DNA of 6,965 nt from Marinilabiliales bacterium (lineage in GTDB: Bacteria; Bacteroidota; Bacteroidia; Bacteroidales; BM523). The number at the start of each line of letters is the position of its first letter. Within the stretch, counting starts at the first letter, position 1. Below the pieces are notes generated by a model. That model worked only from the letters and a program-made list of their open reading frames with translations, searched no databases and was not told the origin of the DNA. The stretch covers positions 1 through 6,965 of the forward strand of contig PKSZ01000221.1 in the NCBI GenBank assembly GCA_002869425.1, read 5' to 3'. Shown one piece after another: positions 1-6,347 of this stretch. The position numbers and the translations under genes were made by a program.

Positions 1-2526
1 GATAAGAAAAAGAAAAAAGATCTTCCCAAAGATTCGTTGTTCATCTGGTTCACAAATGGGAACGATAGTGTTATAAAATTCAGCAATATAAAATCGTATA
101 TCTTCCCGAAAGAAAATGCTGAATGGTTGGCTATTCATTTTGAAAAAGAGAAGAAAGAAAAGAAAGAAAAAAATGAATCAGACGAAAAAGGAAAGAAAAA
201 GAAAAAGAAAAAGAAGAAGAAAAAGAAAAAGGAGTCTGATAAAAAAGAGTCTGATAAGACTAAACCACAAGGAACTAAACTCTTATTAATTAACCCCATA
301 ACAAATGAAAAGTTAGAACTATCGAATGTCAGCAAATGCATAAATGCTAAAAAGGCAAACAACTTTGTAATTCTTGAAGAAGAAAAAGACAGCTTATTAA
401 AATCTACGCTATTATTTTTCAATTCAGAAAATCAAAAAACAGATACCATTATACATGAACAAGGAACCATAAAAAAACCTGTTTTAGATTCAGAAGGTAA
501 GTATTGTGCTTTTCTTTTCTCCAATGACACTTTAGATGAAAAAAATTACGAACTATACATATGGAACAATAATAGCAAGAAACCAAAATTAATTGCAGAC
601 ACACTTTCATCATCTCTCCCTAAGGATTGGGCTCCTTCTGATAACGGTAAGTTGTGGTTTTCTGAAAATAATGAAAAACTATACTTTGGAACTTGTCCCA
701 AAAAAGAAATTCCGGAAGAAGACAGTCTACTTGAAGAGGAAAAATACAAAGTAAACATTTGGCATTATGATGATCCTAAAATTCAGCCTCAACAATTAAA
801 AGAATTGAAAGAAGAAAAGAAAAGAACTTATACAGCTGTTTACCATTTGGAATCAGAAAAAGTATTTCAAATTGAAGATACAATAATTACAGATACAAAA
901 ATACCCAACAAAGGAAATTCAAATATGGCTCTTGGGTTTGATGTGTTAAAGTATTACAAGGAAAATACATGGAACTTTCCTCCGTCCAGAGATGCATATA
1001 TTATCAACCTTGTAACAGGAGAAAAAAAGCTATTTCTGGAAAACCTAAAAGATGCAATCAATATATCTCCTGGTGGAAGATATGTACTCTGGTTCAACGC
1101 AAAGGAAGATACATGGTATAGTAAAAATACACAAACACTTGATACAGTTAATCTAACTGAAAAATTAAATGTCCACTTTTATAATGAAGATGACGACACA
1201 CCAAGTGATCCAAATCCTTATGGACTGGCTGGCTGGCTACCTGAAGATTCCTGTATCTGGATTTATGACAGATATGATATCTGGCAGTTCTATCCTGATA
1301 ATAACGAGAAGCCCATCAATATAACAAAAGGATTAGGTAGAAAAGACTCTACTATTTTTCGCTATATAAAAACCGACAGAGATAATCCCTATATTGATAC
1401 AAAAGATGTCTTGCTTTCCGGTTTCAACAAACAAAACAAAGACGATGGTTTTGCAAGGCTTGCAAATGATTCTGTTGTCTGGCTGGTAAAGGGTCCGTTT
1501 ATGTTTTCACGTCCCAAAAAAGCAAAAAAAGCAGAAAAATACATCTACACAAAACAAAACTACAATACCTATCCCGATTTGCTATTTACCGATAGTACTT
1601 TCGCTCAAAGCATACAAATTTCCAATGCAAATCCTCAAATGGAAAAATACTTATGGGGTAGTGTTGAAAAAACTGAATGGGAAAATGCCAATGGAAAGAA
1701 AATATCAGGACTTATATATAAACCTGAAAACTTCAACCCTGACAAAAAGTATCCTATGATTGTATATTTTTATGAAAAATACAGCGACAGGATCCATCGT
1801 CATTATACACCCAGACCCAGTGCTTCAGTAATCAATTTCCCTTTGTATGTAAGCAACGACTATATAGTTTTTATTCCAGATATTTATTATACTACTGGTC
1901 AACCCGGACAGGATGCATATGATTGCATTATCAGTGGCACAAATCACATGCTTGAAAAAGGATATGTTAACAAAAATAAAATCGGTATACAGGGACAAAG
2001 CTGGGGCGGCTATCAGGTTGCATATTTAGTTACAAGAACAGATATATATGCGGCTGCGGAAGCAGGAGCTCCTGTAAGTAATATGACCAGTGCTTACGGT
2101 GGGATTCGCTGGGGAAGCGGTTTAAGCAGAATGTTTCAATATGAAAAAGGTCAAAGCAGACTTGGAGTAACTTTATGGGAAAACCCCGACCTTTATTTAA
2201 AAAATTCTCCTGTATTTTATGCAGATAAAATTACTACTCCATTGCTTATCATGCACAATGATCATGATGGTGCAGTACCCTGGTACCAGGGAATAGAGTT
2301 GTACATGGCTTTGAGACGACTTGATAAAAAAGTTTGGATGCTAAGCTATGAAAATGAAGAACACAACTTAATGAAAAGACCAAATCGAGTGGATTTATCT
2401 ATCAGAATGATGCAGTTTTTCGATCATTACCTGAAAGATCAATCGACTCCTGAATGGATGGAATCGGGCAGACCTGCAATTGAAAAAGAGAACAATGATG
2501 CTTATAAATTAATTAACAATGAGTGA
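1..2526 (+). CDS. S9 family (prolyl oligopeptidase-like) serine peptidase, 5' partial
   Basis: The frame is open from base 1, so the start codon and any signal peptide lie upstream; 841 codons are present. The C-terminal part, from about residue 560, is an alpha/beta-hydrolase domain of the S9 family. The nucleophile Ser667 sits in GQSWGGY, the probable acid is Asp756 in HNDHDGAVP, and the probable base is His788 in ENEEHNL. The order and spacing of this triad fit S9 enzymes, which cleave peptides, often after proline. The preceding region has repeated beta-strand patterns with Trp and Asp, consistent with the N-terminal beta-propeller that gates access. Two lysine-rich stretches interrupt it: residues 2-6, and residues 48-86 with 13 consecutive Lys at 65-77. 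Related Bacteroidota peptidases are usually secreted and about 900 or more residues long, so roughly 100 residues may be missing; this is from memory. The 3' end overlaps cysC by 8 bases, which suggests co-transcription, but no functional link to sulfate is evident. The family call is firm; the exact specificity is unknown. Confidence 0.93.
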   Translation, partial: DKKKKKDLPKDSLFIWFTNGNDSVIKFSNIKSYIFPKENAEWLAIHFEKEKKEKKEKNESDEKGKKKKKKKKKKKKKESDKKESDKTKPQGTKLLLINPITNEKLELSNVSKCINAKKANNFVILEEEKDSLLKSTLLFFNSENQKTDTIIHEQGTIKKPVLDSEGKYCAFLFSNDTLDEKNYELYIWNNNSKKPKLIADTLSSSLPKDWAPSDNGKLWFSENNEKLYFGTCPKKEIPEEDSLLEEEKYKVNIWHYDDPKIQPQQLKELKEEKKRTYTAVYHLESEKVFQIEDTIITDTKIPNKGNSNMALGFDVLKYYKENTWNFPPSRDAYIINLVTGEKKLFLENLKDAINISPGGRYVLWFNAKEDTWYSKNTQTLDTVNLTEKLNVHFYNEDDDTPSDPNPYGLAGWLPEDSCIWIYDRYDIWQFYPDNNEKPINITKGLGRKDSTIFRYIKTDRDNPYIDTKDVLLSGFNKQNKDDGFARLANDSVVWLVKGPFMFSRPKKAKKAEKYIYTKQNYNTYPDLLFTDSTFAQSIQISNANPQMEKYLWGSVEKTEWENANGKKISGLIYKPENFNPDKKYPMIVYFYEKYSDRIHRHYTPRPSASVINFPLYVSNDYIVFIPDIYYTTGQPGQDAYDCIISGTNHMLEKGYVNKNKIGIQGQSWGGYQVAYLVTRTDIYAAAEAGAPVSNMTSAYGGIRWGSGLSRMFQYEKGQSRLGVTLWENPDLYLKNSPVFYADKITTPLLIMHNDHDGAVPWYQGIELYMALRRLDKKVWMLSYENEEHNLMKRPNRVDLSIRMMQFFDHYLKDQSTPEWMESGRPAIEKENNDAYKLINNE
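142..234 (+). repeat. Purine-only, lysine-coding low-complexity tracts
   Basis: Bases 142-173 and 184-234 on the plus strand contain only A and G. The second tract includes reiterated GAAAAA units. In frame they encode a Lys/Glu-rich linker with a run of 13 Lys, followed by two ESDK-type units. The tract lies inside the peptidase gene and keeps its frame. Such a tract is prone to replication slippage and sequencing error. The mirror reading on the minus strand gives a spurious poly-Phe frame. Confidence 0.85.
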
Positions 2527-3127
2527 GAATAACATTTATCCCGTCTTCGACAGGATTAAAACCCGTGAAGACAAAGAAAAATTGCTTCAGCAAAAATCAA
2601 AAGTAATCTGGATTACAGGACTTTCAGGTTCTGGAAAAACCACCATTGCAACCGGTTTAGAAGACATTCTAAGTAAAAATGGCTTTGTAACACAAGTACT
2701 TGATGGGGATAATATACGAACAGGGATTTCTAACAACTTAGCTTTCACCGAAGAAGATCGAAAAGAAAACATCAGGAGAATTGCAGAAGTATCCAAATTG
2801 TTTTTGAACTGTGGCATCATTACCATAAACTGTTTGATTAGCCCAACCATAGAATCTCGTCAAATGGCAAAAGAAATTATTGGTGATGACAACTTCATAC
2901 TTATCTGGGTAAATACACCTCTTGCAATATGTGAAGAACGGGATGTTAAAGGCTTGTATAAGAAAGCAAGAGCAGGAATCATAAAAAATTTCACAGGAAT
3001 CGATCAAGCCTATATTGAACCTGAAAATCCGGACCTTACAATTAGCACTGAAAAAGACACTCCGGAAGAGGCAACTGAAATTCTGGCAAAATATGTAATA
3101 CCGTTAATCACATATACTGAAAAATAA
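2519..3127 (+). CDS. cysC: Adenylyl-sulfate kinase (APS kinase)
   Basis: CysC transfers the gamma-phosphate of ATP to adenylyl sulfate to make PAPS, the second step of cytoplasmic sulfate activation. The 202-residue protein has the usual family length. A P-loop, GLSGSGKTT, is at residues 34-42. The family motif LDGDNIR is at 61-67 and is followed by an FTEEDRKENIRR stretch. The ISP segment that carries the phosphorylated serine in E. coli CysC appears as LISPTIESR. The C-terminal APS-binding region has KGLYKKARAG and FTGIDQAYIEPENPDL. Only the kinase domain is present; there is no fusion to CysN as in NodQ-type proteins. The ATG overlaps the last codons of the S9 peptidase by 8 bases and has no obvious Shine-Dalgarno, only AT-rich sequence, as is common in Bacteroidota; coupling to the upstream gene is plausible. 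cysD and cysN follow in the same direction, which strengthens the assignment. Confidence 0.96.
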   Translation: MSENNIYPVFDRIKTREDKEKLLQQKSKVIWITGLSGSGKTTIATGLEDILSKNGFVTQVLDGDNIRTGISNNLAFTEEDRKENIRRIAEVSKLFLNCGIITINCLISPTIESRQMAKEIIGDDNFILIWVNTPLAICEERDVKGLYKKARAGIIKNFTGIDQAYIEPENPDLTISTEKDTPEEATEILAKYVIPLITYTEK

Positions 3128-3137
3128 GGGATTTTAT

Positions 3138-3180
3138 GGGCTAAATCACCCCGATTTTAATTTAGAAACCCTATTTTTGT
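3138..3180 (+). terminator. Possible hairpin with T-rich tail between cysC and cysD
   Basis: GGG (3138-3140) plus CTAAAT (3141-3146) can pair with ATTTAG (3160-3165) plus CCC (3169-3171), leaving an AAA bulge and a 13-base loop. TATTTTTGT follows directly. This looks like a weak intrinsic terminator or attenuator after cysC. The bulge and AT-rich stem make it uncertain, and the T-rich tail also matches a promoter element. An alternative smaller fold uses GGGATTT at 3128-3134. Confidence 0.35.
3172..3179 (+). promoter_or_regulatory. Candidate Bacteroidota -7 element upstream of cysD
   Basis: TATTTTTG matches the TAnnTTTG consensus known for the housekeeping sigma factor of Bacteroidota. It would place a transcript start about 15-25 bases before the cysD ATG. 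No clear TTTG/TTG -33 box is seen at the expected distance upstream, so the match could be chance in AT-rich DNA. Confidence 0.3.
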
Positions 3181-3193
3181 AAATTATTAGCTG

Positions 3194-3200
3194 AAAGGGA
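3194..3200 (+). promoter_or_regulatory. Ribosome binding site of cysD
   Basis: AAAGGGA lies 4 bases before the ATG at 3205. It is the clearest Shine-Dalgarno-like site on the plus strand of this window. It could also serve the second in-frame ATG at 3211, with 10 bases between. Confidence 0.6.
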
Positions 3201-3204
3201 AAAA

Positions 3205-4116
3205 ATGACTATGGATAAGTACATAATAAATCACCTGAGAGAGCTGGAAGCAGAATCGATTTATGTAATTCGTGAGGTAGCAGCTCAGTTTGAAAGACCA
3301 ACGATGCTCTTTTCCGGAGGAAAAGATTCTATCGTTATGTTTTACCTTGCCCGAAAAGCTTTCTGGCCTGCAAAAGTTCCTTTCCCATTATTGCATATTG
3401 ACACAGGACATAATTTCCAGGAAACACTTGATTACAGGGACAACTTAATGGAATCCACAGGAACGAAACTGATCGTGGGCTATGTACAGGAATCTATTGA
3501 CAAGGGAAAAGTTGTTGAAGAAACAGGCGTAAATGCCAGTAGAAATATGGCACAAACCACTACTTTGCTTGACACCATCGAAGAACACAAATTTGATGCT
3601 GCCATGGGTGGAGGAAGAAGAGATGAAGAAAAAGCAAGGGCAAAAGAACGCTTCTTTTCACACCGGGATGAATTCGGTCAGTGGGATCCAAAAAATCAAA
3701 GACCTGAATTGTGGAATATCTTCAATGGAAAAAAGAAGATGGGTGAACATTTCAGGGTATTCCCCATCAGTAACTGGACAGAAATGGATGTATGGCAGTA
3801 CATTTACATGGAAAAAATTCCAATCCCATCACTCTATTTTACACACAAAAGAGAAGTATTTAACAGAGATGGTGTTTGGCTGGCCAAAGCAGATTTTATG
3901 GAATTAAAATCCAGCGAAAAAACAGAGTTGAAAGATGTAAGATGCCGGACCATTGGAGATATCACCTGCACAGGCTTAACATTGTCAAAGGCCAATACTC
4001 TTGAAGATATCATTATTGAAGTTGCTGCAACCAGAGTTACTGAAAGAGGTGGAAGAGCAGATGATAAGAGGTCTGAATCAGCAATGGAAGACAGAAAAAA
4101 AGAAGGATATTTCTAA
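3205..4116 (+). CDS. cysD: Sulfate adenylyltransferase subunit 2 (ATP sulfurylase, catalytic subunit)
   Basis: CysD condenses sulfate with ATP to form adenylyl sulfate and pyrophosphate, working as a complex with the GTPase CysN in the cytoplasm. The 303-residue protein matches the usual length (about 302 in E. coli). The PP-loop SGGKDS at residues 37-42 marks the adenine nucleotide alpha-hydrolase (PAPS reductase-like) fold. HIDTGHNF follows at 64-71, and the family block GGGRRDEEKARAKERFF starts at about 135. The C-terminus RGGRADDKRSESAMED...KKEGYF is the CysD signature ending. It is not a PAPS reductase (CysH), which lacks this C-terminus. The start at 3205 has a good ribosome binding site; a second ATG two codons downstream would shorten the protein by only two residues. 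cysN begins 13 bases after the stop, so the two subunits are almost certainly co-translated from one mRNA. Confidence 0.97.
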   Translation: MTMDKYIINHLRELEAESIYVIREVAAQFERPTMLFSGGKDSIVMFYLARKAFWPAKVPFPLLHIDTGHNFQETLDYRDNLMESTGTKLIVGYVQESIDKGKVVEETGVNASRNMAQTTTLLDTIEEHKFDAAMGGGRRDEEKARAKERFFSHRDEFGQWDPKNQRPELWNIFNGKKKMGEHFRVFPISNWTEMDVWQYIYMEKIPIPSLYFTHKREVFNRDGVWLAKADFMELKSSEKTELKDVRCRTIGDITCTGLTLSKANTLEDIIIEVAATRVTERGGRADDKRSESAMEDRKKEGYF

Positions 4117-4129
4117 AAATCAATCGAAA

Positions 4130-5413
4130 ATGGAAAACGCATATAAAGAAATAGAAAAAGGATATCTCAATATGGAATTGCTGCGGTTTACAACTGCAGG
4201 AAGCGTTGATGATGGTAAAAGCACACTGATTGGAAGACTTTTGTATGATAGCAAAGCCATTTTCGAAGATCAGATGGAAGCCATTGAACGCGCAAGTGTT
4301 GGCAAAGGAGAAGAAGAAGTAAATCTGGCTCTTCTAACTGATGGTCTTAAAGCAGAAAGAGAACAGGGAATTACAATTGATGTTGCATACAGGTATTTTG
4401 CAACTCCCAAGCGTAAATTTATTATCGCAGACACTCCTGGTCATGTTCAATATACAAGAAATATGGTAACAGGTGCATCAACTGCCAACGCAGCCCTAAT
4501 CCTTATCGATGCACGAAATGGAGTTATTGAGCAAACCAAAAGGCATTCATTTATTGCTTCGCTTTTACAAATCCCTCACTTGATTATTTGTATAAACAAA
4601 ATGGACTTGGTTGAATTCAAGCAGGAACGTTACGAAGAGATTAAAAAAGAATTTTCTAAGTTTGCTCCAAAGCTGGCCATCAAAGACATACGATTTTTAC
4701 CCATCAGTGCCAAACTTGGCGATAATGTAGTTGATAAATCTAAAAACACCCCTTGGTACGAAGGCCCAACTCTTATGTACCTGTTAGAAAATCTTCATAT
4801 TGGAGGTGATAATAATTTTCTGGATGCCAGATTTCCGGTACAGTATGTTGTTCGTCCCCAATCTGATAAATACCACGATTTCAGAGGATACGCAGGAAGA
4901 ATATCCAGCGGTGTGTTCAAAACAGGAGATGAAGTTAAGGTTTATCCCTCAGGATTTACATCAAAAGTTAAAGGTATTCACTTTGGCGACAAAGCACTTA
5001 AACAAGCCTTTCCTCCACAATCCGTAACCATTACACTTGAAGATGATATTGATATAAGCCGAGGAGACATCATCATCAAGAAAAATGATACGCCAAAAAT
5101 CGAACAGGATATTGATTTGATGGTATGCTGGTTTAATGAAAGACCGTTACAAATACGTGGAAAATATGCAGTCAAACATACAACAAATGATGTTCGTTGT
5201 ATGATTAAAGACATTGAATATAAGATTGATGTGAACTCACTTGAAAAAGACTATGATGATAAAGTGGTGAAAATGAATGACATATGTAGAATATCAATCA
5301 GAACAACCAAATCTCTATACTTCGATCCTTATACAAGAAACAGGGAGACAGGAAGTCTGGTTCTTATTGACGAATCAACAAACGAAACTGTAGCTGCAGG
5401 AATGATTATTTAA
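4130..5413 (+). CDS. cysN: Sulfate adenylyltransferase subunit 1 (ATP sulfurylase GTPase subunit)
   Basis: CysN is an EF-Tu-like GTPase whose GTP hydrolysis drives adenylyl sulfate synthesis by CysD. All G-motifs are present: G1 GSVDDGKST at residues 24-32, the switch I region REQGITID at 77-84, G3 DTPGH at 101-105, G4 NKMD at 156-159, and an ISA G5-like motif further on. Beta-barrel domains resembling EF-Tu domains 2 and 3 fill the rest to residue 427. That is shorter than E. coli CysN (475), partly through a shorter N-terminus, and there is no fused APS kinase. The frame is open back to 4001, but that would overlap cysD by 116 bases. The ATG at 4130 lies 13 bases after cysD and gives a short leader before LLRFTTAGSVDDGKST. 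The ATG at 4172 is possible too, because AAGGA at 4158-4162 precedes it by 9 bases. The gene ends against the opposing Nudix gene, overlapping it by 8 bases. Confidence 0.96.
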   Translation: MENAYKEIEKGYLNMELLRFTTAGSVDDGKSTLIGRLLYDSKAIFEDQMEAIERASVGKGEEEVNLALLTDGLKAEREQGITIDVAYRYFATPKRKFIIADTPGHVQYTRNMVTGASTANAALILIDARNGVIEQTKRHSFIASLLQIPHLIICINKMDLVEFKQERYEEIKKEFSKFAPKLAIKDIRFLPISAKLGDNVVDKSKNTPWYEGPTLMYLLENLHIGGDNNFLDARFPVQYVVRPQSDKYHDFRGYAGRISSGVFKTGDEVKVYPSGFTSKVKGIHFGDKALKQAFPPQSVTITLEDDIDISRGDIIIKKNDTPKIEQDIDLMVCWFNERPLQIRGKYAVKHTTNDVRCMIKDIEYKIDVNSLEKDYDDKVVKMNDICRISIRTTKSLYFDPYTRNRETGSLVLIDESTNETVAAGMII

Positions 5414-5849
5414 ACTCTTTATACCTTTTTAGGAAAGCTTCCAGTATTTCGGAATGATCAAATCCAAGTGCTGGAAGTTTTTTTATACTTACCCATTCTG
5501 CTTTCAATGCATCGTCAGCAGCTTCAATTTTTGAATTTTCCTTGTCTGTAAACCCATAGAATATCACACTTATATTCCTACCCCGGGGATCTCTGTCTAC
5601 CTTGCTGGCTGTATAAAACTGCTTTAGGTTTATGCCTGACAAGCCTGTTTCTTCCTCCAGCTCTCTGCTTGCTGCATGTTCAGCAGTTTCATCCATATCT
5701 ACAAAGCCGCCGGGAAAGGCCCAATATCCTTTATACGGATCATTCCTTCTTTTTATCAGTAATACTTTGGGTGTTTGATTGCTTTCCTCAAGTAAAACAA
5801 TAGCATCCACAGTAAGCATCGGTCGCGGATATCTATACACAAAAGTCAT
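5406..5849 (-). CDS. Nudix hydrolase, ADP-ribose pyrophosphatase-like
   Basis: Nudix enzymes hydrolyse nucleoside diphosphates linked to another moiety. The 147-residue protein has a perfect Nudix box (G-x5-E-x7-RE-L-x-EE-x-G-L) at residues 48-70, beginning GFVDMDE and ending RELEEETGL, which carries the Mg-binding glutamates. The N-terminal YPRPMLTVDAIVLL and the later DRDPRGRNISVIFYG resemble ADP-ribose/NADH pyrophosphatase-type members, but the substrate cannot be fixed from sequence. At this length there is no room for the C-terminal winged helix of the NrtR regulators, which share a similar Nudix domain. I chose the ATG at 5849, one base after the stop of the small upstream gene (TAG-A-ATG), which suggests translational coupling. 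A TTG at 5870 would add seven residues but overlap that gene. The 3' end overlaps the cysN 3' end by 8 bases, convergent. Confidence 0.93.
   Translation of the reverse strand: MTFVYRYPRPMLTVDAIVLLEESNQTPKVLLIKRRNDPYKGYWAFPGGFVDMDETAEHAASRELEEETGLSGINLKQFYTASKVDRDPRGRNISVIFYGFTDKENSKIEAADDALKAEWVSIKKLPALGFDHSEILEAFLKRYKEFK
5438..5484 (+). terminator. Intrinsic terminator of the cys transcript
   Basis: CTTCCAGTATTT (5438-5449) can pair with AAGTGCTGGAAG (5466-5477) over 12 pairs, two of them G-U, around a 16-base loop. Seven T follow at 5478-5484. An A-rich stretch before the stem (5434-5436) can pair with the T tract. The layout is that of a rho-independent terminator for plus-strand transcription, 25 bases after the cysN stop. 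It lies within the antisense strand of the Nudix gene's 3' end. Confidence 0.72.
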
Positions 5850-5850
5850 T

Positions 5851-5994
5851 CTAGTTATTTCTCTGTTCAAAAGTTTCTTCCCTACTCTTTTTTACGCGCC
5901 TAACGATCAATAAAATCAAGACAACAGTAAAACCAATAAAGATGGGAACTACAAATACAACAACAAACAGCAATCCTAAGATGGATTCATTCAT
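5851..5994 (-). CDS. Small single-span membrane protein (47 aa), unknown function
   Basis: Hand translation of the minus strand gives a 47-residue frame starting MNESILGLLF and ending FEQRNN before TAG. Residues 5-31 are almost entirely Val, Ile, Leu, Phe and Gly with a central Pro17, which is a transmembrane helix. A basic stretch RRVKK (32-36) follows, then a charged tail. The positive-inside rule predicts a cytoplasmic C-terminus. It begins 6 bases after the YbjQ-family stop and ends one base before the Nudix ATG, exactly filling the gap between them. AAGGAAAG directly precedes the ATG as a ribosome binding site. This spacing argues that the frame is real and co-translated. I do not recognise the family. 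It could be a membrane anchor or modulator for a neighbouring product, but nothing in the sequence proves that. Confidence 0.75.
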   Translation of the reverse strand: MNESILGLLFVVVFVVPIFIGFTVVLILLIVRRVKKSREETFEQRNN

Positions 5995-6001
5995 CTTTCC
6001 T
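5995..6001 (-). promoter_or_regulatory. Ribosome binding site of the small membrane protein gene
   Basis: On the minus strand, TAAGGAAAG directly precedes the ATG at 5994. It includes the stop codon of the YbjQ-family gene. The purine-rich AGGAAAG core is close to the start, and it supports translation of the 47-codon frame. Confidence 0.5.
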
Positions 6002-6315
6002 TATTTCAATTTTACAGCAGTACCATAAGCAAGAATTTCTGCTGAACCCTGCTGCACTGCAGATGTTGTAAAACGTACATTAACCACAGCATCGGCACCC
6101 AGCTTTTCAGCGTCCTGAACCATTCTCTGCATTGCTTGCTCTCTTGAATCAGCAAGTAATTTGGTGTATTCTTCTATCTCGCCACCAACAATATTTTTCA
6201 ATCCGGCAAAAATATCTCTACCGATATTCCTTGACCTAACTGTACTTCCACGAACAATACCTAGAGCTTCGCCGATATCCTTTCCTGGTATATTTTCAGT
6301 ACTAACTACAATCAT
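6001..6315 (-). CDS. YbjQ/UPF0145 family protein (putative heavy-metal-binding domain)
   Basis: The 104-residue protein is a single YbjQ-type domain and matches the family length (E. coli YbjQ is about 107). Characteristic features are the N-terminal MIVVSTENIPGKDI, then GIVRGSTVRSRNIGRDI, the helix with SREQAMQRMVQDAEKLGADAVVNVRF, and the C-terminal AYGTAVKL strand. The family forms small ring-like oligomers in known structures and is often labelled heavy-metal-binding, but no biochemical role is firmly established. This protein has no Cys or His, so metal binding is not supported by its own residues. No signal peptide or membrane segment is seen, so it should be cytoplasmic. It starts 32 bases after the NlpC/P60 gene, with its own ribosome binding site, and is followed after 6 bases by the small membrane protein gene, so it is probably in an operon with both. 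Confidence 0.93.
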   Translation of the reverse strand: MIVVSTENIPGKDIGEALGIVRGSTVRSRNIGRDIFAGLKNIVGGEIEEYTKLLADSREQAMQRMVQDAEKLGADAVVNVRFTTSAVQQGSAEILAYGTAVKLK

Positions 6316-6320
6316 AGCTA

Positions 6321-6327
6321 TCCCTTC
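6321..6327 (-). promoter_or_regulatory. Ribosome binding site of the YbjQ-family gene
   Basis: GAAGGGA on the minus strand lies 5 bases before the ATG at 6315, a good Shine-Dalgarno match. It fixes the start codon of the YbjQ-family gene. Confidence 0.6.
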
Positions 6328-6347
6328 AATTTTTATATTTTTTGATT

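Noticed and set aside
135..422. Minus-strand frame rich in Phe opposite the S9 peptidase
   Set aside because: It is the mirror of the lysine-coding purine tract in a well-supported gene; the protein is low complexity and has no ribosome binding site context.
2587..3007. Two overlapping minus-strand frames opposite cysC
   Set aside because: The plus strand is clearly cysC with all motifs; the antisense products show no recognisable domain.
3533..3907. Plus-strand 124-codon frame within cysD
   Set aside because: It is an out-of-frame shadow of the strongly conserved CysD sequence, with no family features.
5385..5400. CTGTAGCTGCAG near-palindrome as a terminator for the Nudix transcript
   Set aside because: The stem is only about three pairs, with a mismatch, and no proper T run follows on the minus strand.
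5850..5870. TTG start of the Nudix gene at 5870
   Set aside because: It would overlap the small membrane protein gene by 20 bases, while an ATG at 5849 sits one base after that gene's stop.
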